Part shown: piece by piece, positions 33,871 to 45,789 of the stretch
Numbering within the stretch: the first letter of the stretch is position 1
Layout of the letters: each line of letters begins with the position of its first letter
Assembly: GCA_021229015.1 (NCBI GenBank)
Contig: CM037790.1
Span: 52,632,771 to 52,696,770 of the forward strand
Source of the DNA: Solen grandis
Lineage: Eukaryota > Mollusca > Bivalvia > Adapedonta > Solenidae
Direction of reading: 5' to 3'
Length of the DNA: 64,000 nucleotides
Made by a program: the position numbers and the translations under genes
Notes under the pieces: generated by a model
The model's input: the letters and a program-made list of their open reading frames with translations, nothing else
Told to the model about the DNA's origin: nothing
Databases searched by the model: none

Positions 33871-34605
33871 TCCAACTTTTGAGACAAGTTAAAAAATAGT
33901 TCCATTTCTGGTCGCCCGACCGACCCTCTTTTTTAACGACCAACCCTAAAGTGTTTTTTTTACCTTTCTGCCTTTAATAAAATATTTCCCTTTTTTTTAC
34001 CTTTCGTTTCATGCAAAAGAAATTTTTAAAAAAATGAAATCCCGACTTACCATCCCTCTTTTTTATTTGCTGGAGACCAGAAACAGAACTTTTTTTTTTT
34101 TTGGCCTTACAATGTTTAATTTACTTACACCATAACATGTAAATTCATATAATTATGAGTTAAACATACATTAAAAAAAAAAACAAAGATGATTTTATGG
34201 TCTATTCAGACATTCCAAAAAGTTTTTAGGGATCACAGCACATTTGGTCCTTTAATTTTACACAATTCAAAGGACCGAAACTAACTTTTCTAGACCACAC
34301 TCAAACAACAAGATTTCATTATTGTTTATCATTTATTTCTTTTATCTTATTAAGATATATATTGTCAATATATGTTTCCGATACATCACTATAGACAATC
34401 ACAATGAGATGCAACAACAGCTCTATTTGACCCACATAAATAATAACCAGATTCAACTTCTGAGCTACTTATGTCATATGCAAATATTTAGAACAAAATT
34501 CAAACATTAAAATAAAACCCACACGGACACTCAAAAACCATGTTCATTTCAACAAAATAAATGACAACCACAAAAAAATGAACCAGCGTTCATAATATAC
34601 ATTGT
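33871..34605. other. Downstream region of the receptor gene
   Basis: AT-rich with poly-T and poly-A runs. On the minus strand an AATAAA signal (TTTATT at 34332-34337) could end the receptor mRNA about 270 bp after its stop codon. No other gene seen. Confidence 0.35.
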
Positions 34606-35742
34606 CTACCCACTGGACTCTCTGTCATTATCAAAACTAAAGTAGAGAGGAGTCTCCCGGTCCGAGGGAGACATACTGACATCTGACTCTCCTCCTCTGG
34701 AACCACTATCCTCCAGGACCACACCGTCCATAACGTTACTGTACACGATGTTGGCCCCACCAACACGACCTCTCTTCCAGCGGTGAATATGTGTTGAGAC
34801 TATGTAGGTCAGATTAACCCCTTTGAACAAAACGCGGACACCTCTGCAAAAGGACTTACTGCTGAGCACATAGAGAACAAACTTAAGAGAGAAGAACAGA
34901 TTCTGGGGGAGTTCTAACGCTGTATGGATGACTTGCTTGAGACCTGAGTCTAAGTTTGTCACCTGCGTTCTGAACACTGAAATAGGGATGATGCAGATCA
35001 AGAAGCTTCCACTGAGAAGGATGACCAGGCGCAGAATGTCCCGCTTACCACGGGAAATCTTCCGATTAACCTTTGACGATGTCACCTCCTGGGGTGCCAC
35101 CTTCTTGTGTACCTTCAACATCTGTGTAATTGCAATCATACATGCCAAGGTGATCGTCCCAGGGAAAAAACACTGAACCAAGGAATACACCCACACCCAT
35201 CTGAAGTAAGTCTTCTGCTGTGAGGTGTGACTTTCAGTGCTTTCCTTAAGATGCAGAAAACAGTCTTTAATTCCACCGTTCTGGATAGGCTTGTTTTCAA
35301 ACACATGCAGGTTGATTCCAGCGGTGATTACGATGAGCACAAGAATGGAGCACACAGCTCTCCACCTGGTAAAGCTGTAGGTGCTACCCAGACAAGTGAC
35401 CATCGTAACGTGGCCACAAACCAGGACCGGTAGCCAGGCGCTGAGCATGTGGGTCACACTCTGGATGTAGTGGATGACCAGACACAGGCTTGATTGTTGG
35501 GACAAGTCAAATACTGACCACAGGGCCAAGCACTGCCACAAGGGCTCACACAGCAAGGCAAGGGAGTCCAGCATGCTGATCAACACTAGGTAGAGGGGCA
35601 TGGGATTGTGCCGGACCCGCCGACCCCACACTATGCCAGACAAAATGTTGAACCCAAACCCAAACAGTAGCAGGACTGGAAGATAGACCTTCAACAGACA
35701 ATTGTTCACTGCAACAAGAGTGGTATCTGTGGACTTATCCAT
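34606..35742 (-). CDS. Atypical rhodopsin-class G protein-coupled receptor
   Basis: A 378-residue single-exon protein with seven hydrophobic segments (about 15-38, 49-71, 87-109, 127-147, 182-207, 235-257, 270-293). Class A marks: Asn32 in TM1, Asp59 in TM2 (MLDSLALL), Cys87 and Cys161 for the extracellular disulphide, Pro253 in TM6. It departs from the class in three places: the E/DRY position reads Cys-Gly-His, the TM6 toggle is CIIP without Trp, and TM7 reads KFVLY instead of NPxxY. The C-tail (294-378) is long, basic then Ser/Asp-rich. It most resembles invertebrate peptide receptors of the FMRFamide/TRH-like kind; the ligand is unknown. The first ATG is at 35742. A pyrimidine run plus CAG at 35768-35785 could be a splice acceptor for a non-coding 5' exon. 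It lies inside a POLG intron, same strand. Confidence 0.85.
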   Translation of the reverse strand: MDKSTDTTLVAVNNCLLKVYLPVLLLFGFGFNILSGIVWGRRVRHNPMPLYLVLISMLDSLALLCEPLWQCLALWSVFDLSQQSSLCLVIHYIQSVTHMLSAWLPVLVCGHVTMVTCLGSTYSFTRWRAVCSILVLIVITAGINLHVFENKPIQNGGIKDCFLHLKESTESHTSQQKTYFRWVWVYSLVQCFFPGTITLACMIAITQMLKVHKKVAPQEVTSSKVNRKISRGKRDILRLVILLSGSFLICIIPISVFRTQVTNLDSGLKQVIHTALELPQNLFFSLKFVLYVLSSKSFCRGVRVLFKGVNLTYIVSTHIHRWKRGRVGGANIVYSNVMDGVVLEDSGSRGGESDVSMSPSDRETPLYFSFDNDRESSG

Positions 35743-35766
35743 CAGAATCCAATGTAAGCTGCTCAC

Positions 35767-36979
35767 TCTGTATCCAAAAAAAAATACAACACGTCTTTAG
35801 GTCATCCAAAATAAGGGATAACTCAGCTTAGCCCCACACATACCAATCTCTAATGTATCAATAAATGATACTGTAGTAAGAAATAACCCTTCATATTTCA
35901 TGTATTCATGTGATTTAAATTCAGTTTTTTCACATTCAGATATGACATCAAGTTCTTGAAATTATGCTGCATCCAGGTGTTTCCATAAAGTTAAAGTGAA
36001 AGTCCAGTTCTTAAGTTGGAACGAAATCCAAACACTGAATATTCAACACTGGTACACTAGGAATTATGTAGAAATGCAGTCTGGTCTGCTCCAATGCCTA
36101 CTCTGAGACCAACTGACACAGACAATGTCACAGAACTGAGACAGGTAAAGGAATCTCCCAGCTAGGGAGTTCCTCTACAACTAGCACAATGTCCAATAAT
36201 TGTCAGGTAACAAGAGAAGGCAAGTAGAAGTGTTAGAATAACAGGTTAGGTAACAGGTTGCTCTCTCACCCATGGTAACGTCAACTATAGGGTTCTAATT
36301 AGCCGCCCCAGCTTTGCTTGGAGAGCACACAAGTCACATGCGTCTTCACATGTTCAAGAGTAATCAAATATGGATGGTGGGAGGCCAAGTTGTTCTTTGT
36401 CTAAAATTAGTTATTTGTTTCTTCTGAATCCATAGTAAGAGAGATTTCCAACAGAACAGTGCAGTAGGTAAACCTCAAGACACTAACCAGGTGAACTTAC
36501 ATACTGTCTGTAATTTTAAATTGAACCAACTAGTGTTGACCTAACTATTGATTCTAATTGAAATTAAATTGGTAATGCCTTCTTCAGAGACTACTGAAAG
36601 TGAAATCCATGGATTATTTCAACTCTTCGCTCAAAAAGTGTCTCTCTGCTAGTTTCTGAGTTACCTGTTATTTATTTCCTTTTGTATAGCTCATTTGGAA
36701 TACTTTGATAATGGCTTAGTAAGACAAGAAGGATGTTAACAAATGAATTTAGATATTTCATGTTTATTATTTCTAATAGGAGATAAACACATATTCTAAT
36801 ATGATTAATATATTGCATTAAATAGCAGATAGCATATTATCTATCCAACATGTAAACAATAGCTGTTGGTATTATGAAGTTTTATTTTTCAGGCTTTTTT
36901 CAACAAAAGTAGGCCAAAAGTCAAGGTAAACAGCGTAATGAAGAGGTCCATCCACTTAAGAAACTGTCCAAATATTTAA
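35767..36979. other. POLG intron, upstream of the receptor; no gene seen
   Basis: On the minus strand this is the promoter side of the receptor. I see no TATA box close to the ATG, no exon and no repeat. Confidence 0.4.
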
Positions 36980-37608
36980 ACAAGACGCCTATATCGCTCA
37001 CCTGAGTACCACTGCTCTAAAAGCAATCTTCAAAGTTTCATGAAGATTGTGCCAAAAATGTGGCCTCAAGAGAGCAGCTAACAAAGTTTTTCAGAGATTT
37101 TACCTCATGACCTCCTATATCACTCACCTGAGCACCACTGCTCTAAAAGCAATCTTCAAAGTTTCATGAAGATTGTGCCAAAAATGTGGCCTCTAGAGTG
37201 CAGCTAACAAAGTTTTTCAGAGATTTGACCCTATCACCTACTTTTTGACCCCACATGACCCATATTTAAACTTGACCAATATCATATGGAAACAAACATT
37301 CTGACTAAGTTTCATGAAGATTAGGCCCAAAATGTGGCCTCTAAAGTGTTAACAAGGTTTGTTTTTTTGTTTTTGTTTTTTGCGGGGGGGGGGGGGGGGT
37401 TGACCCGTGACCTACTTTTTTACCCCATATGACCCAATTTCAAACTTGTCAATATTTTATAGAAACAAACATTCTGATCAAGTTTCATGGAGATTTGGCC
37501 AAAAATGTGGTCTCTAGAGTGTCAACAAGCCATATTGTTCACAACGCACGATGGACGAAAGGCCATTACAAAAGCTCACCTTGAGCATGTTATGTTCAGG
37601 TGAGCTAA
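36980..37608 (+). mobile_element. ACAAG-headed element, family A, copy A4
   Basis: Start ACAAGACGCCTATATCGCTC with GCTCACCTGAG; end GTTCAGGTGAGCTAA. The interior has units of about 123-145 bp (GTTTCATGAAGATTGTGCC, AATGTGGCCTCTAGAGTG). A near-exact repeat of about 90 bp lies at 37008-37094 and 37131-37217. A run of 18 G is at 37382-37399. Confidence 0.75.
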
Positions 37609-37893
37609 CAATCCAATGAAGCAATAGCAGAATAACCCCAAAAGGGAAACCTATCCAGACGCCGCTTTTTTCATCAAAAGTAGGTCAAAAGTCAAGGTCA
37701 AGGTAACAAGGTCAAGGTAACAAGGTCAAGTGCATAATGTAAAGGTCCATCAACTTAAGCAACTGTTCGAATAACTAAGAAATGCAATGAAGGACATAGA
37801 ACTTATAGCTTATTAATAAAAAGGTCAATCTGAGTGGATGCCCACCGACACCTCTTGAACATCATCAATTTTCATTGAAAAAAAAAAGATCCA
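37609..37893. other. POLG intron with AAGGTCAAGGTAACAAGG repeats
   Basis: Around 37684-37732 the phrase AAGGTCAAGGTAAC is repeated two to three times in tandem. The left neighbour at 36897-36990 carries a shorter related phrase. No gene. Confidence 0.5.
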
Positions 37894-38905
37894 ACAAGAG
37901 CTGTCAGAGGACAGCACGCTCGACTATTCAAAATGCTTGTTGGTAAATAAAATCAAATCTATTTCAATACTTGCCCTTCATATACCCTGTATATAATAAT
38001 AGTCAAAAATGATATACCTTGATTATCTAATACCCTTTAATAGATTTATGAAATCTAAAATCATTCCCATGCCTAGTTACTGAGACATAAACATAATAAC
38101 ACTGTGCATGTAAAACTTTAACCAAGTATCCAAGTTAGAAAAGGGCCATAATTTGTATAAAATGCAATCCAAGAGTTATCCTCTTTGGTTTTCTGATGCT
38201 CCTGAACACACTTCTAAACTTTCTAGTCAATACCAAAAACAATTTCTGAGATATAAGCTGGATAAAAGCTTGCATGCAAAACTTTAACCAAAATATTTAA
38301 GTTAAAAAGGGGTCATAACTTGTTACATATTCCATCAAGAGTTATCTACCTTGATAGTATAATACCCCTTAATGTATAAAAGATGTTTCAAATCAATTCC
38401 ATGCCTGGACTCTGAGATATAAGCAAGAGTACTTTGCATGTAAAACTTAAACCAAAATTTCTAAGTTGAAACAGGGCCATAACTTGCAACATATTCCATC
38501 AGGTGTTATCATCCTTGATATTATAATACCCCTTAACGTATTAAAGATGTTTCAAATCATTCCCATGCCTGGACTCTGAGATATAAGCTTGAAAGTACCT
38601 TGCATGCAAAACGTTAACCAAAATTTCTAAGTTAAAAAAGGGGCCATTATTTGTAATATATTCCATCAAGAGTTATCTACCTTGGTTGTCTGATGCCCCT
38701 AAACATATTCATAACATATCAAGTCAATACCATGAATGATTATTGAGATATAAGGCTTTTTCAAAAAAATTTCAAGTCAATACCATAATTGGTTATCGAG
38801 ATATAAGGTTGATAGTGACTTGCATGCAAAACTTTAACCAAGAGCTGCAACGCCAACGCAAGGGCGACTACAAAAGCTCTCATATTCTTCGAAAAGTCAA
38901 GCTAA
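37894..38905 (+). mobile_element. ACAAG-headed element, family B, copy B3
   Basis: It starts like B1 (hairpin GCTGTC/GACAGC, GCTCGACTATTC) and ends GAAAAGTCAAGCTAA. The interior matches B1 unit by unit. The CAACGCCAACGCAAGGGCGA tract precedes the end. It is clearly the same subfamily as B1. Confidence 0.8.
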
Positions 38906-39208
38906 ATATACATGAATTATAATCTGTACATAAAATACAACAAAAGAAATATATTTATTGTGAAAAATAAAAATTCTAAGACGACTACATGCAGAGTTTG
39001 GTGATCACAAATCGGCTGTATATGCAGAGTCAGTTAAGGAAATCTGCAAAAGGCTGTTCAAATGTTTTATTGGTTAAGGAAGCCATTGTAGCATTAAAAT
39101 CCACATTATGGCTTGTTAAGGAAAATATTGCCATAACATGGCAAGAAAGATCTGCTTGAATTACTGTCACACTTTAAATGCTCACATGTTGATGATTTAA
39201 AAACAGGA

Positions 39209-40600
39209 ACAAGAGTGCCAGTGATGCCACAATATACGCCGCCACAAAATATAAAGACCAAGAGGGGTCTTTTAATTATTGCTTTTAACATTTCTGTAAG
39301 CATAACCTCATAATGAAGTCTGTAAGACCAATTAATTTAGCTGAACAGAGATAGAACCCTAAAAATGCTTCCAATATGACAGTAGGTCAAATAGCAGTAT
39401 CAATTTGAATCCTTTTTTCTTTCTCCCCATAACTCTTGCAAAAATCACTGTACCAGAAAATCCTTGCCGTATGCACTTTTACCTGTTTAGAAACTCGAGT
39501 TGTGTTTTAAAGAGACCATGTTTAGAAAGGCATAACTATTGCAAATATTGATGAACATCAAAGCCCCTGCTTTGTGCATATCTACCCAGTATAGTAATGA
39601 CATTGCCCAAGTTTTGAAAAGATTAGGTCAGAAACATACAAGAAATTGCATTCCCAAAGCTGAAATATCAATCAGCTAAAAAGACTAAGTTTCAGGGGAC
39701 ACAAATCTTGCAAAAATTAATGTACCGGAAAATCACCACTTCATGCACATCTACCCATTATAGTAATGATATTGACCAAGTTTTGAAAAGATTCATTCAG
39801 AAATGTAGGAGGAGTTACGTTCACAAGGCTGCAATATCAAACAGCTACAGAGACTAAGTTTCAAGGGACACAAATCATGTAAAAATCAATGAACCATAAA
39901 ATCACCCCTTCATGCACATCTACCCATTATAGTAATGACATTGACCAAGTTTTGAAAAGATTCATTTCAGAAATGACAGGAGAATTTGTTAGTTCACAAG
40001 GCTGCAATATCAAACAGCTACAGAGACTAAGTTTCAAGGACACAAATCTTGTAAAAATCAATGAACCTAAAATCACCCCTTCATGCACATCTACCCATTA
40101 TAGTAATGATATTGACCAAGTTTTGAAAAGATTCATTCAGAAATGTAGGAGGAGTTGCGTTCACAAGGCTGCAATATCATTCAACTACAGAGACTAAGTT
40201 TCAAAGGGACACAAATCATGTAAAAATCAATGAACCGGAAAATCGCCACTTCATGCACATCTACCCATTATAGTAATGACACTGACCAAGTTTTGAAAAG
40301 ATTCATTCAGAAATGTAGGAGTTGCGTTCACAAGGCTGCAATATCATTCAACTACAGAGACTAAGTTTCAAAGGGACACAAATCATGTAAAAATCAATGA
40401 ACCGGAAAATCGCCACTTCATGCACATCTACCCATTATAGTAATGACACTGACCAAGTTTTGAAAAGATTCATTCAGAAACGTAGGAGGAGTTGCGTTCA
40501 CAAGATATGGACGTACGGACGTACGGACGTACAGACGTACGGACGGACGGACAGACGGAGAAGATGACGCCAATATACGACCGCCTCCGGCGGCGTATAA
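39209..40600 (+). mobile_element. ACAAG-headed element, family D
   Basis: 5' ACAAGAGTGCCAGTGATGCC, then ATATACGCCGCC. The 3' end GGCGGCGTATAA inverts that motif. From about 39600, units of about 165 bp repeat five to six times (TTGACCAAGTTTTGAAAAGA, CAAGGCTGCAATATCA). The tract GGACGTACGGACGTACAGAC (40506-40558) precedes the end. No ORF of substance. Confidence 0.75.
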
Positions 40601-40603
40601 AAA

Positions 40604-42033
40604 ATGTAAATTGCAAGTCTGATAAGTCTGCAACAGAAATGCTGTCAGTTCTAGCATCTGTAGCTGGGGGGCAAGTTGACCAAAGTGTATCAAACTCATC
40701 TTATGTCAGCTTAATCTGTGATGAAAGCACAAAAAACTTGTAGTGTATGCCTGTGTGTTGTACACAAATATGTTTAAATCATCAACTTTGATTTTTTGAC
40801 CAATATAATAGTATGCAGTGCCACTGTTGAGTCAATTTCAGTTGAAAGTATTGATGACAAATAAATCCATTCCACTAACAAAAGCAATGGTGTTAGGGAC
40901 AGATGGGGCTAAAGTTATGACAGGAACTGGAAAGGGTGTGACAGTATTCATTCATGCTGAGGGACAACCCATTGATGCTGAATTACCATTTTTTAGCCCA
41001 TAGATTAGCAATGGTCATTTCCCAAGCAGCAAATGAGGTTTGTTTAATAGTTGATAATCAGACATTTTTGACAGGGATGTTTACGTCTTCAAATCATCAA
41101 CTAAGCACTGTGATCAGTTAGCTGAAATTCACGATTAACTAGAGGCACCTGTGTTAAAAGTGAAAGAGGTCCATGAAGTTACATTGGAGTTATGACTTAT
41201 GCAAAATACTAGACTCACTAATAACCTACTTCACAGAGAACAAAGAAGCCAAAGCAAAAGGGAACAACAAGAAAATGTCCAGCGATGACTTTATTACCAG
41301 CACATATCTATTTATGGATGTCCTGCATATTGTCTCACAGATGTTCTTGGTGTTTCAGGAATCAGATCTTGATTTACTGGTAAGTCAAGTAAAAGCTGAA
41401 GTTGATCATGCAAAGTTAGGGTTGAATAAGGCAAAACCAGGATAAAAAGATGATGGACATGGTTTCTACCTGCATCAGAACCAGAATGAACACTTAAGTG
41501 TAGTGGGTGGCAATCTTTTGTACAAAGGAAACCATGTGGTTAGTGAGAAACAGAATATTAAACCTACTGAGGTGAAATTCATTGACAAAATTCTTTAGAA
41601 AGTAGAAGAGAGATTCCCAGACGATATGACAGTAATGTAATGCCTTTGGTATCCTCAGTATCAGGCCAGTCTCATTCTTGGCACGCAAAAAGAAGGAATC
41701 ATGGAGAAATAACAAAATAGAACTCCTGATCAGACAGTATAGTAAACCTAAAACATCAAAGCCTACAGAAGAGCAACCCCAGATTACTTTGGACTCAATT
41801 ATTAAAGATAATGAAACAAGGGTAGAGTGGACAAAGACCAAGAAAAGAGTTGTGAATGAAGAGTATCCAAGAGATAAAATGGATGTTCTAAGGGGTTTGA
41901 TAGACAAACACTATGCCAGTGATTATCCAAACATGCTAAACTTGCAGCCTTAGCGCTGACTGCCCCTATCCAATGTACCAGTGATTGGGAAAGAGGTTTC
42001 AGTGCTCAAAACCTGACCAAAACATCATCAAAG
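40604..42033 (+). pseudogene. hAT-family transposase pseudogene
   Basis: Protein pieces in several frames: EMLSVLASVAGGQVDQSVSN, SYVSLICDESTKNL, MVLGTDGAKVMTGTGKGVTV (catalytic-domain block), LDSLITYFTENKEAKAKG, TYLFMDVLHIVSQMFLVFQE and, at the end, ERGFSAQNLTKTSSK, the start of the hAT dimerisation region. It resembles ZNF862/C17orf113-like transposases, which cut and paste hAT DNA. Many stops, frameshifts and deletions. The frame is interrupted at 42033 by element A5 and continues at 43432. Confidence 0.75.
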
Positions 42034-43431
42034 ACAAGAGGGCCAAGATGGCCCTGTGTCGCTCACCTGATTAAGATGGCTGTGTTAGGCAAAATGACAA
42101 AAAATCTGGCATCTAAAGTGTTTTTCTAACATTTGACTAAGTGGCCTACATTTTGATCCTACCTGAATTTACCTGGTGACCTAGTTTTTGACCCCACATG
42201 ACCCAATTTTGAACTCATCTGAGATATCATGTAGACAAACATCCTGACCAAGTTTCATTTTTCTAAGATTTGACCTGGTGACCTAGTTTTTGACCCCACA
42301 TGACCCAATTTCAAACTCATCCGAGATATCATGTAGACAAACATCCTGGCCAAGTTTCATGAAGATTGGGCCAAAACTGTGGTCTCTAGAGTGTTCACAA
42401 GGTTTTTCTAAGATTTGACCAGGTGACCTAGATTTTGACCCCACATGACCCATTTTCAAACCCATCTGAGATATCATGTTTTTTTGACCTGGTTTTTCCC
42501 CACATGACCCATTTCGAACCATCCAAGATATCATGCAGACAAACATCCTGACCAAGTTTCATGAAGATTGGGCCAAAACTGTGGCCTCTAGAGTGTTCAC
42601 AAGGTTTTTCTAAGATTTGACCTGGTGACCTAGATTTTGACCCCACATGACCCATTTTCGAACTCATTCGAGATATCATGTAGACAAACATCCTGATTAA
42701 GTTTCATGAAGATTGGGCCAAAACTGTGGCCTCTAGAGTGTTCACAAGGTTTTTCTAAGATTTGACCTGGTGACCTTGTTTTTGACCCCACATGACCCAA
42801 TTTCGAACTCATCCGAGATATTATGTAGACAAACATCCTGACCAAGTTTCATGAAGATTGGGCCAAAACTGTGGCCTCTAGAGTGTTCACAAGGTTTTTC
42901 TAAGATTTGACCTGGTGACCTAGTTTTTGACCCCACATGACCCAATTTCGAACTCATCCGAGATATTATGTAGACAAACATCCTGACCAAGTTTCATGAA
43001 GATTGGGCCAAAACTGTGGCCTCTAGAGTGTTCACAAGGTTTTTCTAAGATTTGACCTGGTGACCTAGTTTTTGACCCCACATGACCCAATTTCGAACTC
43101 ATCCGAGATATTATGTAGACAAACATCCTGACCAAGTTTCATGAAGATTGGGCCAAAACTGTGGCCTCTAGAGTGTTCACAAGGTTTTACTAAAATTTGA
43201 CCTGGTGACCTAGTTTTTGACCCCACATGACCCAATTTCGAACTCATCCGAGATATCATGTAGACAAACATCCTGACCAAGTTTCATGAAGATTGGGTCA
43301 AAACTGTGGCCTCTAGAGTGTTCACAAGCAATTGTTGACGACGGACGACGGACGACTGACGACGCACGACGCACGACGGACAAAAGGCGATCACAAAAGC
43401 TCACCCGAGCACAAGTGCTCAGGTGAGCTAA
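42034..43431 (+). mobile_element. ACAAG-headed element, family A, copy A5
   Basis: Start ACAAGAGGGCCAAGATGGCC and GCTCACCTGA; end GCTCAGGTGAGCTAA. The interior has about eight units of 145 bp, the last five nearly identical (TGACCTGGTGACCTAGTTTT, CATGAAGATTGGGCCAAAAC). The GACGACGGACGACGG tract is at 43335-43382. It sits in a hAT pseudogene; joining 42033 to 43432 keeps that frame open. Minus-strand open frames of about 70 codons that recur in each unit are by-products of the period. Confidence 0.85.
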
Positions 43432-43495
43432 AAAGACTTTATGAGGGCCCTAGAGGTGTGGAGACAAAGTCAGAAAACTGTTCAATTAAAGTAAC
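43432..43495 (+). pseudogene. hAT transposase C-terminal end after A5
   Basis: The frame reads KDFMRALEVWRQSQKTVQLK and a stop, similar to hAT C-termini. It is in frame with the part before 42033 when A5 is ignored. Confidence 0.6.
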
Positions 43496-44819
43496 CTGCA
43501 AATGACTAATCAGGGTGTTAATCGAGTATAGTTTAACAATTCAGAATGTTATACGTAAAATTTTGCTGCAGGAAAGTATCCCTGTAATTTTAATTGTGAC
43601 AGGAACATGAACTTGTTGAGTTCAGTAAGAACTGGATCAACTGTGTGGAGGCTGTAAGACTGAAGGTAACTGTTACTCATATTTGATAAGTTAAGAGGCT
43701 GTTACTGCTCTCTGTCCCCTTGATTTTGAGAATGTCCTCTATTTTTTATAGACTGTTCTCTGTCCCCCTTATTTCAAAATCCTTGGCAGAACACTGCCAG
43801 TGTGAAACCTTATCAGTCTGTTTATACGTCAATCTTGCGCTCTGATAAAGTTCATTACTATTTCAGGCTCATCACTATTTGTGTTGTGCATGCAAGTAAC
43901 ACTCCAACAGTAAAATTTTGCAGATATCACATCTCATCAAACACAAGGTTTGGCTATGATCACAAGATACCTGAGAACAATTCAATGACATGGATCAATA
44001 GTTGACAAAAGATTCTAAAAATGTTTTTCATATCACTGATTCAACCTTGAACATTTGACACTTGTGTAACTAGAGGTATTGCTAGAGGTGATTTTGTTGT
44101 TGTTGTTGTTGTATTGGGGTTTACCGTCACTGCGATAGTATTTCAATCATATAGTGACGTCCAGCTAATAGAGGTGATTATGTTCTCTGCAATATCACCT
44201 TATTTCAACAAAATATGGTTTAGTGTAAAATCATTAATTTTTGTTGACATTAAATTTTGTTGATTATGTACCTAAGGGAATTTTGTGGGTACATTTATTC
44301 GTGATTCTATGTTCTAGAGAACGTGAGGTCTAGATAAGAGACAAGTTTTCATGGGGATTAATATTCATGGATAAAACCCTCCATGAAATCGATTAAAGTC
44401 AAGTTTCCCTTGAAAATTACTGATTTCACAGTAGACAATGTGAAGTCAATTGGGGACCTATTTGAACATGAGACAAATACAGTATTGCCTCACTGCAATA
44501 CCATGCTGCAGGCAAGTGGTGTGATACCAAACCCAACCATATCCTTACCACAAACTAACCAGAGTTGGACCACCCTCCTGTACGGAACCCAAAACAGGAA
44601 GGTGATACGCCAGTGCCATTTTTAATAACACTGGAATGGCCGGGGATCTAATCCACCACTTCCTTATCACAGGGAGAATGCTCTTACTAGAACCAGTAAA
44701 CAAAGCCAAAGTATAAGTGAAAGGCATACTTCTTTTCATGAGCAAATTGTTTACTACATATATAGTATACATAATATGCTCCAGAAAGCCATATGCCTTT
44801 CACTGGAAATGCCTCTTAA
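43496..44819. other. POLG intron with a reversed SINE tail, no gene
   Basis: Positions 44108-44166 (minus strand) match the 3' tail of the Meta-type SINE at 31669: GCTGGACGTCACTATATGA, GACGGTAAACCCCAATA. A TTG triplet run adjoins it. The remaining sequence shows no gene. Confidence 0.55.
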
Positions 44820-45239
44820 ACAAGAGGGCCAAGATGCCCCATAAGTCACTCACCTGAAACTTTCATTGCCTGCACTGCTTAGGAACTTAAGATTCTAGAG
44901 TGTTAAAATGGCAAATCTGTGTGATAGTCTGATATTTTAAGGGCACAGACTGTAGATGTATCAGTCCAGTATCAGCCATAATCAAATTTTGTTAAGTTTA
45001 AAGACTGCTTAATATTTTGCAGAACAAAGTCAAATCCATTTTTTAAAAGGCATTTTTTAATAATTAATGGGCCATAACTTCTGACTTAATTGGCTGATAT
45101 CAGCCATAATCAAACTTAGTCGAGAGATTATGACTACAAATATTGCTATAAAGATTGAAAACGACTGCTTGAGAAATGGAGATGTTAGAGTGTAAAATAA
45201 GGGAGATCTGGCTATTTTTTATATTTAAAGGGATGATTT
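44820..45239 (+). mobile_element. ACAAG-headed element, family A-like, 3' truncated
   Basis: Start ACAAGAGGGCCAAGATGCCC, then CACTCACCTGAA. The interior contains two units of the type seen at 27606-28130 (TCAGCCATAATCAAACTTAG). No CTAA end was found. A perfect GATGATT...AATCATC inverted repeat follows at 45233-45256. Confidence 0.5.
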
Positions 45240-45426
45240 AAAACTTTTTAATCATCTTGTTAACTCTGGTGGCCGTATGAGGCTTACAGCAAGTGACACA
45301 AAAATGTCTATTACAGGCAGATACTATCGAAATGTTGAGGACAGAATGCACACACTGTACTGTCACAGTTGGGTTACTCCAATACATGGAGACACAGGTA
45401 AAAGATAAGACAGTTGTTATCGTTAC

Positions 45427-45567
45427 CTGGAAGTTGTCTCTGATGTCAGCCGTTGACCCTTCCTCAAATATTTTGCGTGAGTCCTTCTCGATGGGTTTAC
45501 CCCCAACATGTAATCGATGGACATCGCGCAGGTTGTTCAAGGTACTGATATCCTTCCAGTCTTCATT
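45427..45567 (-). CDS. POLG: DNA polymerase gamma catalytic subunit, internal exon
   Basis: A 141-bp exon, acceptor TAG before 45567 and donor GTAACG after 45427, phase 0 at both ends (47 codons). It encodes NEDWKDISTLNNLRDVHRLH then VGGKPIEKDSRKIFEEGS and DIRDNFQ. The DVHRLxVGG and DIRxNFQ motifs are typical of POLG between exonuclease motifs II and III. It joins in frame to ELMRYCAND in the exon at 25638-25717. Confidence 0.93.
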
Positions 45568-45789
45568 CTATAACAACACAATTAAACACAACACTTTGTT
45601 TTACACCATTATACTAGAGCTTCTTCAAGCTAACATTTACTGCACAAGTATCATCCCAATGTTTTGTCGGGTCTCATTTAATCTTTGATATCTCAGTCAA
45701 AAATGTACAAACAATGAGTAAGTTAACTAGAATTTCAATAATGGTGATGAATAACCCTGCTAAAGTACCTGAACTCAACAGTATTAAAA

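Noticed and set aside
35743..35766. Upstream start extending the receptor by eight residues
   Set aside because: That start codon would be GTG, which is not a normal animal start; the ATG at 35742 is used instead.
42283..43404. Series of ~70-90 codon minus-strand ORFs with a shared MVRMFVYIISRMSS-like start
   Set aside because: They recur once per 145-bp repeat unit; 145 is not a multiple of three, and the same frames reappear in reverse at 63742. They are by-products of a non-coding tandem repeat.
44383..44625. 80-codon plus-strand ORF
   Set aside because: No similarity or motif recognised; length is within chance for this composition.
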